Assembly: GCF_010646885.2 (NCBI RefSeq)
Contig: NZ_CP050700.1
Coordinates: 5,276,001 to 5,340,000, forward strand
Source: Desulfopila sp. IMCC35008
Lineage (GTDB): Bacteria > Desulfobacterota > Desulfobulbia > Desulfobulbales > Desulfocapsaceae
Length of the DNA: 64,000 bases
Reading direction: 5' to 3'
The notes under the pieces are model-generated. The model searched no databases and was not told where the DNA came from. It saw only the letters and a list, made by a program, of their open reading frames with translations. Shown in pieces: positions 9,387-18,565 of the stretch. Within the stretch, counting starts at the first letter, position 1. Each line of letters starts with the position of its first letter. The translations under genes and the position numbers were made by a program.

Positions 9387-9479
9387 TGGACTCCGGGTGG
9401 ACCTCTCCTTTACCTCCAGGGTAAGGGCAAGGCCCGCCATGAACGCCTAAACTGATGAAATATCTCGACCAGGGGATCT

Positions 9480-9932
9480 TTATTCAAAGCTGCCACCAAG
9501 GGCCAGATGCAGCTGCACCCTGTTGAGCAAGCGTTGGGCAGAGGTGTTAATCAAGGCAATCCTGGCTTGAATCCATTTATTCTGAACGGTTACGACATCG
9601 AGATACTCGATCTTGCCAATATCGTATTGCACTTTCATCAGCTCATAGGCCTTGAGATTCTCGGACACCACCGTCTGCAGATATTCTTCCCGTTTCATCA
9701 GGTGTTCTTCATTAGCGAGTGCCGTCTCCACCTCCTTAAACGCCTGTAGAGCTGTCTGGGCGTAGGCCGCAATTGCCTGGTTCTGTTCCGCGGTGGCACT
9801 TGCCACTTCTGCCTCGATGGCACCGCCGGTCTAGAGCGGTGCAAACAGTCCGGCTGCCAGGTTGGTTGCTGCTTCGGTAATGTTGTTCAGGCCCAGTCCA
9901 ATTGAGAGAGAGGTGAGTATTAGTAATAGTTC
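9480..9932 (-). pseudogene. Remnant of a TolC/OprM-type outer-membrane efflux protein
   Basis: The last ~145 codons of a TolC-family protein are readable on the minus strand: 'NNITEAATNLAAGLFAPL', a TAG stop at 9831-9833, then 'TGGAIEAEVASATAEQ' and on to 'LLNRVQLHLALGGSFE' at the C-terminus. In this family 'APLFxGG' is continuous, so the TAG interrupts the coding sequence. The N-terminal two thirds of the protein is missing; upstream, the frame closes at a TGA at 9954 in the end of the DUF3302 gene. A membrane-fusion (HlyD) gene normally between DUF3302 and TolC is also absent, which suggests a deletion. It is unlikely to give a working channel unless TAG is read through. Confidence 0.75.
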
Positions 9933-9936
9933 CGTA

Positions 9937-10362
9937 TTATTCCTCACCCCCCTTCAGGTTCATCCCCTCAAGCTGCGCAATGCGCTCGGTGAGTTTGGAC
10001 ACAGTCCTGGTGTTTTCGTTTTGCTGCCTGATCAGCTCCTACTCCAGACTGACCAAACGATTTTGCAACTCCTCTGACACCTTATCTTTTAAAGATGTCC
10101 CGTCCTTTCTGGACGGTTGACTTATGCCCCAACCGTACCCAGGCTTGTATAAAGTTGCCCAGATCCACAAAAACGGCCAGATCGCATGCATCAAGAAGAG
10201 ACTTACCCAGCCAGCCGTATGAAGTGCATTCATGTGCAGATGCTTCCTCTTCTTTGCTATTTCATACGGTATGTCATGAACATAAATAATCCCATAAACA
10301 ATTGTGATACATACAAATATAAGCATCCCCAGCGCAACATAATCAAGAACACGGCCCTCCAT
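9937..10362 (-). CDS. DUF3302 (YiaW-like) inner-membrane protein with an in-frame TAG
   Basis: Begins with ATG at 10362 behind GGGGAGG. A conventional product would be 107 residues, ending at a TAG at 10039-10041. The hydrophobic N-terminus and 'HDIPYEIAKKRKH', 'AGWVSLFLMHAIWPFLWIWATLY' (read in parts) are diagnostic of DUF3302, a small membrane protein usually encoded next to a HlyD-type subunit. After the TAG the same frame stays open for 33 more codons ('ELIRQQNENTRTVSKL', 'TERIAQLEGMN') to a TAA at 9937. That extension continues a heptad-like coiled coil begun before the TAG, so the ancestral protein was probably 141 codons long. YiaW of E. coli is about as long as the shortened form, so the short product may still work. 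Confidence 0.7.
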
Positions 10363-10404
10363 ACTGTCCTCCCCGTTCCAAGGTATTTCGGTTTTTTTTA
10401 CAAA

Positions 10405-11589
10405 TTATTTTGTGCTGCCTAATAGAGCAGCAATATAATCAGCGCTGTTTTTCGCACCATTCATATTCACTTTGGATTCTTCAACGAACGAGGAATGCAA
10501 TATTTCAAAAAACAAAGATCGGATCTGCTCCGACCTTGCATCAGACTCTGAAATGGTACGCAATTGCCCTGAATGCGTCAACAATCGCTGCACATGGATC
10601 TGTTGCTCATTATCTTTCATTTCCCGCAGCACCACCAGTGCCGGAATAGCACACCGCAACACATCGGCCAGACTGTTATAGCCACCATAGATGAGTGCAG
10701 TTTCGGAATTCAGCAACGCCTCCACATAGGCATGCCCTGAAGGGGGTTCAACGCGACAGTGGGAGAGTGGCAGAAACAAATTCTGCACCCTGTCCCCTGC
10801 TGATGCTTCACCAAAGTCGATAAACAGTCTCCAGAGCCCATAATCCGGTCCTATATCAGCAAGGGCTTTAGCCAACTCCGAGACAAAAGGGAAGGACTGT
10901 TCTCCAAGCCACGGTATGCTCACCGTGCAACAGTACCGTTTCCGGTCCTGCCGGCCAGCCCCTGTTCTCAGACACACCTCCCCCAATCGTGAAACATACC
11001 CGCATTCCAGAGGTTGCATACCATAGAAGCTTCCTAACTCTTCCAGGTTATCGGTACCAAGGACTTCAGAATCCCCATACCAGAGCAGACCGTGGTAATG
11101 TTTTGCAAACAACTCCCGGGCCAACCCTGAAGACGCCTGAGGAACCCCGCCCACCACTCCGCGAACCCCGAGCACCCACCTGGTGTCTTCTGCCGATGTC
11201 GCCTCCAGGGCCGGAATCATCTCCTTGTGTTTCCCCTGGGGGCTGTGATCGCAAACCACCATTCGTGGACGGTATAAGCGAATCAGGTCGCGCAGTTGCA
11301 ACCCACGAAACAGTCCGAGGTCATGATCAGAAAAGCCGCTGTTTCCGTCGACACCTCGTGAACGTCCAGCCACCACCTCGGTTTTATAAGCCGGCAGTTT
11401 CAGCCAATCCAGTGAGGTATTGCCGATAAGCTCCCCCGCCAGTGTACAGCCGGAAACAAACAGGACACGCAACCCAGGGTAGCAACGCCTTATGGCCATA
11501 CCGATGGCGATACTTCTCCCTGCATGCCCCAGGCCACGACCATCATGAGCATACAACAGGACATCCAGACGTGGTAATTCAACTCTCAT
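10405..11589 (-). CDS. Glycosyltransferase of the MurG/GT28-like type
   Basis: A 394-residue soluble GT-B fold enzyme. It has an N-terminal 'YAHDGRGLGHAGRSIAIG' (Gly-rich loop with HxxR-type pattern) and a C-terminal half with 'ALIYGGYNSLADVLRCAIPALVVLREMKDNEQQIHVQRL'-type signature (seen in parts), equivalent to the donor-nucleotide site of MurG-like and UDP-glycosyltransferases. The acceptor is unknown. It is divergent from the GT4-family enzyme at 11642, with 52 bp between the starts, so the two probably share a control region and act in one glycan or glycolipid pathway. Confidence 0.7.
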   Translation of the reverse strand: MRVELPRLDVLLYAHDGRGLGHAGRSIAIGMAIRRCYPGLRVLFVSGCTLAGELIGNTSLDWLKLPAYKTEVVAGRSRGVDGNSGFSDHDLGLFRGLQLRDLIRLYRPRMVVCDHSPQGKHKEMIPALEATSAEDTRWVLGVRGVVGGVPQASSGLARELFAKHYHGLLWYGDSEVLGTDNLEELGSFYGMQPLECGYVSRLGEVCLRTGAGRQDRKRYCCTVSIPWLGEQSFPFVSELAKALADIGPDYGLWRLFIDFGEASAGDRVQNLFLPLSHCRVEPPSGHAYVEALLNSETALIYGGYNSLADVLRCAIPALVVLREMKDNEQQIHVQRLLTHSGQLRTISESDARSEQIRSLFFEILHSSFVEESKVNMNGAKNSADYIAALLGSTK

Positions 11590-11641
11590 AATAAAGACAC
11601 TTTTTCAATGCAGAATCAGGTGATATCTGTTTTTCTACGGT

Positions 11642-12793
11642 ATGCAGAAAATAGCCTATTATATGCCTTTCAAACCGCTGGGCCACCCGAATCCGTCCGG
11701 CGACCTGGTGACCGGTACGGAAATCCACGACCACTTAAACCAACACGGTTTCGATTGCCGACTTATCAGCTCCCTGCGTTGCCGCTGGTTATACTACCGC
11801 CCTCACTCCTGGCCGCAACTCCTCCGGGAACGGCACAGGCTGTCCAATATCAACAGCAGTTTCAAGCCAGACCTGTGGCTCACCTATCACAGTTATTACA
11901 AAGCACCGGACTTACTTGGCCCTCATTGTGCGCGACGACTTAACATACCTTATATCATCTTCCAGGGAATCTATTCCACCAAGAGACGAAAAAAAATAAA
12001 TACAATTGCAGGTTTCTATCTGAACAGATGGTCTCTCCTGAGATCCGATCTCATTTTCACCAACAAGAAACGAGATGAAAAAAACCTGTTACGGATTCTT
12101 CCTGAAAACCGTATCTGTTATATAGCTCCCGGCATCCATAGTGGTCAATTCAGCTTTTGTGAACAGTCCCGAAAAAAACAACGTAAACAGTGGGGAGTCA
12201 GCGACGATCCTGTCATTCTCACCGCAGCGATGTTCCGGCCGGGTGTGAAAACAGCAGGGATTCTAAAAGTTCTGGAGAGCTGTGGGGAACTTGCAAAGGA
12301 TGGTATACGATTCAGACTTGTTATAGCAGGCGATGGTCATTGTAAAAATGAAATAGAGGCCGCAGCGAAAAAAATCCTGCCGGGTCAGGTTATCTTTTGC
12401 GGCAAAATGCCACGGGAGGAGATGTTCCGTCTTTATTCCGCAGCAGACATTTTTGCCTTTCCCGGAATAGAAGAATCACTCGGAATGGTGTACCTTGAAG
12501 CCCAGTCCTGCGGCTTACCGATCATAGCCTATAGCAATTGGGGAGGCGGCGAAGCGGTCGTGCACGACCAGACGGGGCTGCTCTCTCCCGCTGAACTGCC
12601 AGGCGACTTCACTCGTAATATCAAAATATTGATAACAAACAAACCCCTCCGCCTCCGCTTGGGCAAACAGGCTGCAAAACACATCCGCGACAACCATGAG
12701 CTCCAGCGCGGATATGGACTCCTGTGTGAAAAACTCCACGAGATTCGCAGGAATTCTGGTACTGCCCTCCCCTCTGTGCGTTCAAAAAATTGA
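11642..12793 (+). CDS. Glycosyltransferase family 4 protein
   Basis: A 383-residue GT-B retaining glycosyltransferase. The C-terminal donor-binding half is clear: 'LVIAGDGHCKNEIEAAAK', 'VIFCGKMPREEMFRLYSAADIFAFPGIEESLGMVYLEAQSCGLPIIAY' (in parts), including the EX7E-type pattern around 'GIEESLGMVYLEA'. It ends with a basic tail. Such enzymes build exopolysaccharide, LPS or glycolipids on the cytoplasmic face. It is divergent from the GT28-like gene. No polymerase or flippase gene is nearby, so the product is unknown. Confidence 0.82.
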   Translation: MQKIAYYMPFKPLGHPNPSGDLVTGTEIHDHLNQHGFDCRLISSLRCRWLYYRPHSWPQLLRERHRLSNINSSFKPDLWLTYHSYYKAPDLLGPHCARRLNIPYIIFQGIYSTKRRKKINTIAGFYLNRWSLLRSDLIFTNKKRDEKNLLRILPENRICYIAPGIHSGQFSFCEQSRKKQRKQWGVSDDPVILTAAMFRPGVKTAGILKVLESCGELAKDGIRFRLVIAGDGHCKNEIEAAAKKILPGQVIFCGKMPREEMFRLYSAADIFAFPGIEESLGMVYLEAQSCGLPIIAYSNWGGGEAVVHDQTGLLSPAELPGDFTRNIKILITNKPLRLRLGKQAAKHIRDNHELQRGYGLLCEKLHEIRRNSGTALPSVRSKN

Positions 12794-13198
12794 ACTTTTT
12801 TTCGCCATAATGTAAAAATAATTTGCCTCGGTTGACCTAAAGAGATAGGATCCTTTTTGCAGTACATGTCGGCTCGTGGGAATGCAGTACAATCCACCGG
12901 TAAGCGTCATAACCGGATTTCTCATGGCCATGGTGTCAATTGTCGTGACCGCCGTGACCCAGCAGGTTAATCTCCGGCCATTCCTTATTGAACCAGGTCC
13001 ACAAAAGCCGCCGATCTTACTGCACATGCCCAGTGGTACACGGCCTGAAAAAACCTGTTGCCCATCGCCGGGACAATCACCCGACAACGTGCCAATCTGT
13101 ATCGCCGAACTTTCCTGACATGTGCAGCAACCTCGACAGATGAGAAATACTGGCTAACCGCTTCCGGTATAATTATTCGGAGTATCGGTTAATCAAGA
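12794..13198. other. 405-bp intergenic stretch, possible decayed sequence
   Basis: No gene with a credible ribosome site. Frames on both strands are short. A minus-strand stretch around 12940-13020 reads 'RRLLWTWFNKEWPEIN' and looks protein-like, but it is closed by stops on both sides. It may be the remains of a broken gene. No terminator or promoter could be placed with confidence. Confidence 0.4.
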
Positions 13199-13909
13199 AT
13201 GAAATCCAGACTATCTCTTCGCTATTATCTGCGGCTTGTCATCATCGTTGTGATGGCATCATCATTATCTCTGCAAACAGCTTTTGCGCAAACAGCGTCG
13301 CCTCCTCAAAACAGTGCAGACACGCCGACCACGGATGAGGCCTTCTCTGCACCAACGCCTGAAGAATCAGCAGAAAGCAGCAGTACCAAAACATGGCTTC
13401 TGGTCGGCGGCGCAGTTGCTATTGGCCTGGGGGCAGTTGCACTCGGCTCCGGTGGCGGTGGTGGTGACAGCAGTACTGCCACCGAACCAGTGATTGAGGA
13501 GACACAAGCCACCAGCTCGAGCAGTAACGACGAGGACCAGACCCAAGATGATGACGACGATGACGAAGAAATTGAAGAAGACGAGCCTGACACTCCGTAC
13601 ACCGGACCCGACCTTAACGGCAGCTGGAACGGATTTGTAAACCTCGTCAATGAAGGGAATGAAAACGTCTCCGTTTCCGCTTCTGTCTCCCAGGATGGCA
13701 AGAATATCTCCATAAGCACCAGCTCACCTTACTCCTATGCCCGCAGTTTTTCAGGCAAGATCAGCAGCAGCGGCGATATCAAAGTGAAAGACAACAACAC
13801 CGGCGAGATCTGGACAACCCATAGCGGAGCGGCATCCGCCAACAGTATCAGACTCTTTGACTGGGTCAACGATTATACAGACCTGGACCGCCTGGAACTG
13901 AGTCGTTAA
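13199..13909 (+). CDS. Secreted or membrane-anchored acidic protein, function unknown
   Basis: A 236-residue product in four parts. These are a signal peptide ending near 'LQTAFAQTA'; a Ser/Thr/Pro/Glu-rich segment; a hydrophobic Ala/Gly segment (about 65-90, 'LVGGAVAIGLGAVALGSGGGGG'-type, in parts), probably membrane-spanning; and an Asp/Glu-rich linker (about 110-130, including seven consecutive Asp/Glu). The last is a C-terminal domain of about 95 residues beginning 'LNGSWNGFVNL', whose alternating pattern suggests beta strands. The start is the only ATG in front of the signal peptide; the ribosome site is weak. Family not recognised. Confidence 0.6.
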   Translation: MKSRLSLRYYLRLVIIVVMASSLSLQTAFAQTASPPQNSADTPTTDEAFSAPTPEESAESSSTKTWLLVGGAVAIGLGAVALGSGGGGGDSSTATEPVIEETQATSSSSNDEDQTQDDDDDDEEIEEDEPDTPYTGPDLNGSWNGFVNLVNEGNENVSVSASVSQDGKNISISTSSPYSYARSFSGKISSSGDIKVKDNNTGEIWTTHSGAASANSIRLFDWVNDYTDLDRLELSR

Positions 13910-13956
13910 CAGACATTTCTCGCAACCAGGCTACTCTTTCTTGAACCGCAGTATCC

Positions 13957-13983
13957 GGCAGGAGGATTATATTACCTCCTGCC
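13957..13983 (+). terminator. Hairpin downstream of the acidic-protein gene
   Basis: A perfect 9-bp stem, GGCAGGAGG and CCTCCTGCC, with loop ATTATATTA, 47 bp after the stop codon. Only a weak T-run (TCTTCC) follows, so it is terminator-like rather than certain. Confidence 0.5.
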
Positions 13984-14126
13984 TCTTCCACCTCAAACCT
14001 TCCTTTTTATATCTGCACAGGCCTGTAAATAGGGCAACCTGATGAAACGTTGTACCAACTTCAGGTCAGATCTGATATGCTCTCATCTGCAAATCCTGTA
14101 TATAAACAACTTTCCCGATTCTCTCT

Positions 14127-16745
14127 ATGCACAGCGTAAAAACAGCCCTGCTTCTACTGCTCGTTTTCCTCCTGCCCACTCATGTGTCCGCAGAAAAGGA
14201 GAAGCGAAATATCCTGTATCTCAACTCCTACCACGACGGGTACCGTTGGTCTGACAAGCAACTGGAAGGGATACGTTCCGTCCTTCAAAACAGTCCTTTC
14301 AAGATCGATCTGCAGGTCGAGTATATGGACGCCAAGAAGTACAATTACGATTACATTAAACAACGACTCTACACACTGTATAAAGAGAAATTCAAGGATG
14401 AGCAGTTCGATACCATCATCATCTCCGACAACGATGCCCTCAATTTTATGCAGGAATACAGAGATGAACTGTTTTTCGGTGTCCCTGTCGTATTCTGCGG
14501 CATAAACGGGGTCGAAACCGTTGACCTGACCCAGCCGAACATAACAGGTATAATAGAGAACTTTGACCTTATCCAGACTCTCCGTATCGTCAAAAGACTT
14601 CACCCGGAAAAGAAACGGATGATCGTCTTTGGCGATGACTCCACCGCCGGTCGCGCCATAGCCAACCAGATAACCAGGAAACTCTCCAATTCCAGTTTCA
14701 ACCTGGAGGTGGAACACTGGTCAAGCCTGTCGCTAACAGAGAGTTTAAAACGGGTTGAGAACCTGCCTGAAGACTCCTTTCTGTTCTTCATCCCTTGGTA
14801 CCAAACGGTAAAAGGCAAGTTCTATACCACCGAAGAGATAATGGAAGCCGTCTATGAACACTCGTCCGTTCCCCTTTATACAGCCTGGGAGTTCCTGCTT
14901 GGGCACGGCGCTGTTGGCGGCCGGATGATCTCGGGTTATGAGCATGGGAGTCAGGCAGCCAAAATGGCTTTGCGTATCCTGGGTGAGGAAAAGGCCAACG
15001 ACATCCCTCTGGAGCTTGAGCCGTCCGGGGTGTATATGTTTGATTACAATGTCATGAAAAAACTTGGCATTGACCAGACCCTGCTCCCTGAAAATGCCAT
15101 AATCATAAACAGCCCGACAATATTTTACGAGCTGTCAAAAGAGCTTTTCTGGACAATCATGGTTAGCTTCCTGCTGCTGCTGACAGCCCTGCTCTCACTG
15201 TTGGTCACGATGTCCGAGCGCAGAAAGGTGGAGAGGAGGGCGCTGGAACAACTCTCCTTTCTGGAAACCCTGATGGACACCATCCCGCAACTGGTTTCAT
15301 GGAAAGGGTTGGATGGGAAATATTTGGGCGCGAACCGCTCTTTCACCGAATTTTTTGGCGTCCAGTCGCCGGAATTGATGCACTCCCAAAAGTCCATCGA
15401 CATCATTTCGGATGAACGTTACAGCAAATGGTCCACAGAAACAGATAATGCCGTTGTCGAGCAGCGCAGGGCCTTTCGCAAAATACGGAGAAAGCTGATC
15501 GACCAGGCAGGTGAACCGAGCTGGCTGGAAGTGAACAAGGTCCCCCTGCTCGACCAGACAGGTAAAATCGTAGGTATTCTCAGCACCGCCGAAAATATTA
15601 CCAAGGAACAAAACCTGGAAAAGCAACTGATCCAGAGTCAGAAAATGGAGGCCATCGGCACGCTTGCAGGTGGTATCGCCCACGATTTCAACAACATTCT
15701 CACCTCCATCATTAACTCAACCGAATTGGCCATGGGAGATGTCCCGCCTGGGTCGCAGACCGAAAAGGATCTGCAGCGGGTGTTAAAAGCGGCCCGGCGA
15801 GGCGGCAGGGTGGTCAAACAAATCCTCTCATTCAGCCGTCCTACCAGTGAGGGGTTCCGACCCACGGATATCTCCCAGATAATTAACGAGGTACTCAGCC
15901 TTATAGACGCGTCGCTCCCGGCCAATATCAAGATGATTGTTGATGTGGAAAAGGAAAACATGACCGTCGACTGTGATCCCACCCAGATCCACCAGGTTAT
16001 CCTCAACCTCTGCACCAATGCCTTCCATGCCCTGCGTGAAAAAGGCGGTGAGCTGAAACTCATCCTCTCCGAAATTCACCTGAATACCGAACAGGGCGGG
16101 GAAATCAATTGCGAGGCCGGCGAGTATGTTAAAATTGTTATAGGGGATACCGGGCACGGTATCGACCCGGACATTATTGATAAGATATTCGACCCTTTCT
16201 TCTCCACCAAGGATATCACTGAAGGAACCGGTCTCGGCCTGGCAGTTGTCCACGGTATAGTCAAGGGGCACAGGGGTGGGCTTCGGGTCCAGTCCATGCC
16301 AGACAACGGTACAGTTTTTGAGATTTTCCTACCCAGAACAACAAGCGATGCAATAGTGAGCGACCAACCCTCTATTGCGCCTCCCACGGGCCACCTCTCC
16401 ATACTTTTTGTGGAAGATGAGGAAGACCAGCTATACAGTGTACCAAGAATCCTGCAGGATATGGGGCACAAGGTTGAAGCAATCAGGGATCCCCGTTCCG
16501 CGGTCAACGTTGTCCAGAGTAACCGGCAGACAATAGACATCATTATTACCGATTATGACATGCCGTCTATGACCGGCACCGACCTGGCAGAATCGCTGCC
16601 CGAACTGCCGGTGATCCTTGTTTCCGGCCGTGAAGATGCAATTGCCGCCGCCGGCCCCCATCCCAATATAATCAAGGTATTGATGAAACCATACGACAGA
16701 CACGACCTGAGGATGGCGCTCGGGAGCAGGAATGATAAGGAGTAA
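14127..16745 (+). CDS. Hybrid sensor histidine kinase with periplasmic ABC-substrate-binding-type sensor
   Basis: An 872-residue membrane kinase. Order of parts: signal peptide (1-22, ending 'HVSA'); a large periplasmic domain of the ABC_sub_bind type (about 28-330, 'ILYLNSYHDGYRWSDKQ', 'VPVVFCGINGVE', 'VGGRMISGYEHG'); one membrane helix (about 342-364); a PAS domain ('LMDTIPQLVSWKGLDGKYLGANRSF', in parts); HisKA with phospho-acceptor H519 in 'GGIAHDFNNIL'; HATPase with 'GTGLGLAVVHGIVKGH'; and a receiver domain with D809 in 'TDYDMPS'. The sensor fold binds amino acids or small ligands in transporters, so a soluble ligand is likely. The partner regulator starts 3 bp downstream. No good ribosome site precedes the ATG. 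Confidence 0.9.
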   Translation: MHSVKTALLLLLVFLLPTHVSAEKEKRNILYLNSYHDGYRWSDKQLEGIRSVLQNSPFKIDLQVEYMDAKKYNYDYIKQRLYTLYKEKFKDEQFDTIIISDNDALNFMQEYRDELFFGVPVVFCGINGVETVDLTQPNITGIIENFDLIQTLRIVKRLHPEKKRMIVFGDDSTAGRAIANQITRKLSNSSFNLEVEHWSSLSLTESLKRVENLPEDSFLFFIPWYQTVKGKFYTTEEIMEAVYEHSSVPLYTAWEFLLGHGAVGGRMISGYEHGSQAAKMALRILGEEKANDIPLELEPSGVYMFDYNVMKKLGIDQTLLPENAIIINSPTIFYELSKELFWTIMVSFLLLLTALLSLLVTMSERRKVERRALEQLSFLETLMDTIPQLVSWKGLDGKYLGANRSFTEFFGVQSPELMHSQKSIDIISDERYSKWSTETDNAVVEQRRAFRKIRRKLIDQAGEPSWLEVNKVPLLDQTGKIVGILSTAENITKEQNLEKQLIQSQKMEAIGTLAGGIAHDFNNILTSIINSTELAMGDVPPGSQTEKDLQRVLKAARRGGRVVKQILSFSRPTSEGFRPTDISQIINEVLSLIDASLPANIKMIVDVEKENMTVDCDPTQIHQVILNLCTNAFHALREKGGELKLILSEIHLNTEQGGEINCEAGEYVKIVIGDTGHGIDPDIIDKIFDPFFSTKDITEGTGLGLAVVHGIVKGHRGGLRVQSMPDNGTVFEIFLPRTTSDAIVSDQPSIAPPTGHLSILFVEDEEDQLYSVPRILQDMGHKVEAIRDPRSAVNVVQSNRQTIDIIITDYDMPSMTGTDLAESLPELPVILVSGREDAIAAAGPHPNIIKVLMKPYDRHDLRMALGSRNDKE

Positions 16746-16748
16746 CAT

Positions 16749-18188
16749 ATGAACAGAATGCTCATCATTGATGACGATATAGAAGCGTGTGAAACTATTG
16801 AGAGCCTTATTACCAGGCAGTCTCACTCATGCGATATGGCCCATAGTTTGCGTAACGGTTTGGATTACATAAAACACAAGGAGTACGAAGTGGTATTCCT
16901 CGATGTCCACCTGCCGGACGGCAACGGACTCGACATCCTACCCGAGATCATGGCTATCCCCAACCCGCCGGAGGTTATTATCCTTACCGGCAAGGGAGAC
17001 CCTGACGGTGCAGAGCTTGCTATTAAAGGCGGTGTTTGGGATTACATCCTCAAGCCGTCATCGGTTCGTGAAATAACCCTGACCCTGAACAGGGCCTTAA
17101 AATACCGCAAGGAAAAAAACCTGCGAACCCAGGAGCAGCAACTCGATCTCAGCTCTGTAGTCGGCATCAGTCCTGGTATCAAGACCAGTCTGCAGCTCAC
17201 CGCCAAAGCGGCAAAAGCGGACTCCAATATCCTGATAACAGGGGAAACGGGAACCGGTAAAGAGCTCTTCGCCCGCACTATTCATCAAAACAGCAGGCGC
17301 TCTGAACAAAATTTTGTGGTCATCGACTGTGCTTCGCTCACCGAGTCACTGGTCGAATCAACCCTGTTCGGCCATCGCAAAGGCTCTTTTACCGGTGCCC
17401 AGAATGACCAGCCGGGCCTGGTCAAGTTGGCAGATGGCGGCACCCTGTTCCTCGATGAGGTTGGTGAAATGCCCCTTTCCCTGCAGAAGGTTTTTTTACG
17501 GGTCCTGCAGGAAAGGCACTTCAGGCCCGTCGGCGCGGCTCATGAAGAGACCTCTAATTTCCGTCTGATTGCAGCGACCAACCGCGACCTCGACATGATG
17601 GTGGAAGAAGGCAAGTTCCGCAGTGACCTGCTCTTTAGAATCAACACCATGCACATCCGGTTACCACCACTGCGCAAAAGGGCGGAGGACATAAAACCCC
17701 TCATCCTCTGGAGAATGCAGAGACTCCATGACGAATACGGCATGGCACCGAAAAAGCTCGCGGATGACTTCCTTACGACCCTGCTCAGCTATGGATGGCC
17801 AGGTAATGTGCGAGAGCTCTTTAATATCCTTGAGCGGGCCATGGTCAATGCAGACGAAGAAAACACTCTCTATAATGTGCATCTATCGCGGGATTTGCGA
17901 ATTCAGGTGGCAAAAGCACAGATAAAGGAGATGACCGGATCGGAGGTGACTGCTGACGACCAGTTTCCAACCAACGATGGTGTCCGAAAAATCGGACAGG
18001 AAATCTTCGAAGATATTTTTGACAGACCACTGCCCCCACTCAAAGAATTCAAGGGCATGACAGAAAAGATATATCTTAGCGAACTTATTAGGCAATGTAA
18101 TGGGGAAATCTCAGCTATACTACAAAAATCCGAACTGTCCAGATCCCACTTCTACTCCCTTCTCAAAAAATATGGCCTGTCACTTTAG
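16749..18188 (+). CDS. Sigma-54-dependent response regulator (NtrC family)
   Basis: A 479-residue activator of RpoN promoters. It has a receiver domain with D52 in 'VFLDVHLPDGNG', then an AAA+ domain with Walker A G165-K171 ('GETGTGKE') and the sigma-54 contact loop GSFTGA at 212-217. This carries S where most family members have A. Walker B is in 'GGTLFLDEVGEM'. The C-terminal part ends with a Fis-like helix-turn-helix ('GEISAILQKSELSRSHFYSLLKKYG', in parts). It starts just after the hybrid kinase with AAGGAG in front, so the two form a phosphorelay unit. Target genes are not evident here. Confidence 0.93.
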   Translation: MNRMLIIDDDIEACETIESLITRQSHSCDMAHSLRNGLDYIKHKEYEVVFLDVHLPDGNGLDILPEIMAIPNPPEVIILTGKGDPDGAELAIKGGVWDYILKPSSVREITLTLNRALKYRKEKNLRTQEQQLDLSSVVGISPGIKTSLQLTAKAAKADSNILITGETGTGKELFARTIHQNSRRSEQNFVVIDCASLTESLVESTLFGHRKGSFTGAQNDQPGLVKLADGGTLFLDEVGEMPLSLQKVFLRVLQERHFRPVGAAHEETSNFRLIAATNRDLDMMVEEGKFRSDLLFRINTMHIRLPPLRKRAEDIKPLILWRMQRLHDEYGMAPKKLADDFLTTLLSYGWPGNVRELFNILERAMVNADEENTLYNVHLSRDLRIQVAKAQIKEMTGSEVTADDQFPTNDGVRKIGQEIFEDIFDRPLPPLKEFKGMTEKIYLSELIRQCNGEISAILQKSELSRSHFYSLLKKYGLSL

Positions 18189-18565
18189 ACCAGAACGACC
18201 ACCTAGTGGTCTGACAAAAGCCCTCCAGTCTGTTTTTCCGGACTAGAGGGCACCAAAAAGACCACTGTTCCTCCGCATATTCATCACGCCCTCGCCAGTA
18301 ACAAGCTCAATATATTGAAATAAATACTTATTCCATCACCCCACATTACCTGGTACGGAAAATGCTAAACTGATTATGCATCTTTCCCGTTACAGTGACA
18401 CCCACAAGGGGCCGGACGGTGAAAAAAAGCGGAAATACGGGATTCATTTCAGCTTCAACGCATGCTGTGCTACCATACAATGTGCAGGAGCCGAAAAATC
18501 CACAACAGCTTCTTCCCTGTCCGGGAAGAATGAAGAAGAGAAATTAAACGTGATGGAGTCTGTAT
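18189..18565. other. 377-bp intergenic region with hairpin
   Basis: Contains a short palindrome GACCAC-CTAG-TGGTC-type at 18197-18211 and an imperfect inverted repeat at 18220-18251 (GCCCTCCAGTCTG against CGGACTAGAGGGC with a T-rich loop). On the plus strand no T-run follows; on the minus strand TTTT does. It probably ends the kinase-regulator transcript. The open frames inside (18376 onward) lack a ribosome site and were not called. The lutC promoter should lie in the last 150 bases. Confidence 0.5.

Noticed and set aside
12876..13118. 80-codon plus-strand frame starting at GTG with a hydrophobic N-terminus
   Set aside because: No ribosome site, Pro/Cys-rich tail unlike a protein family, and competing frames on the other strand; treated as non-coding.
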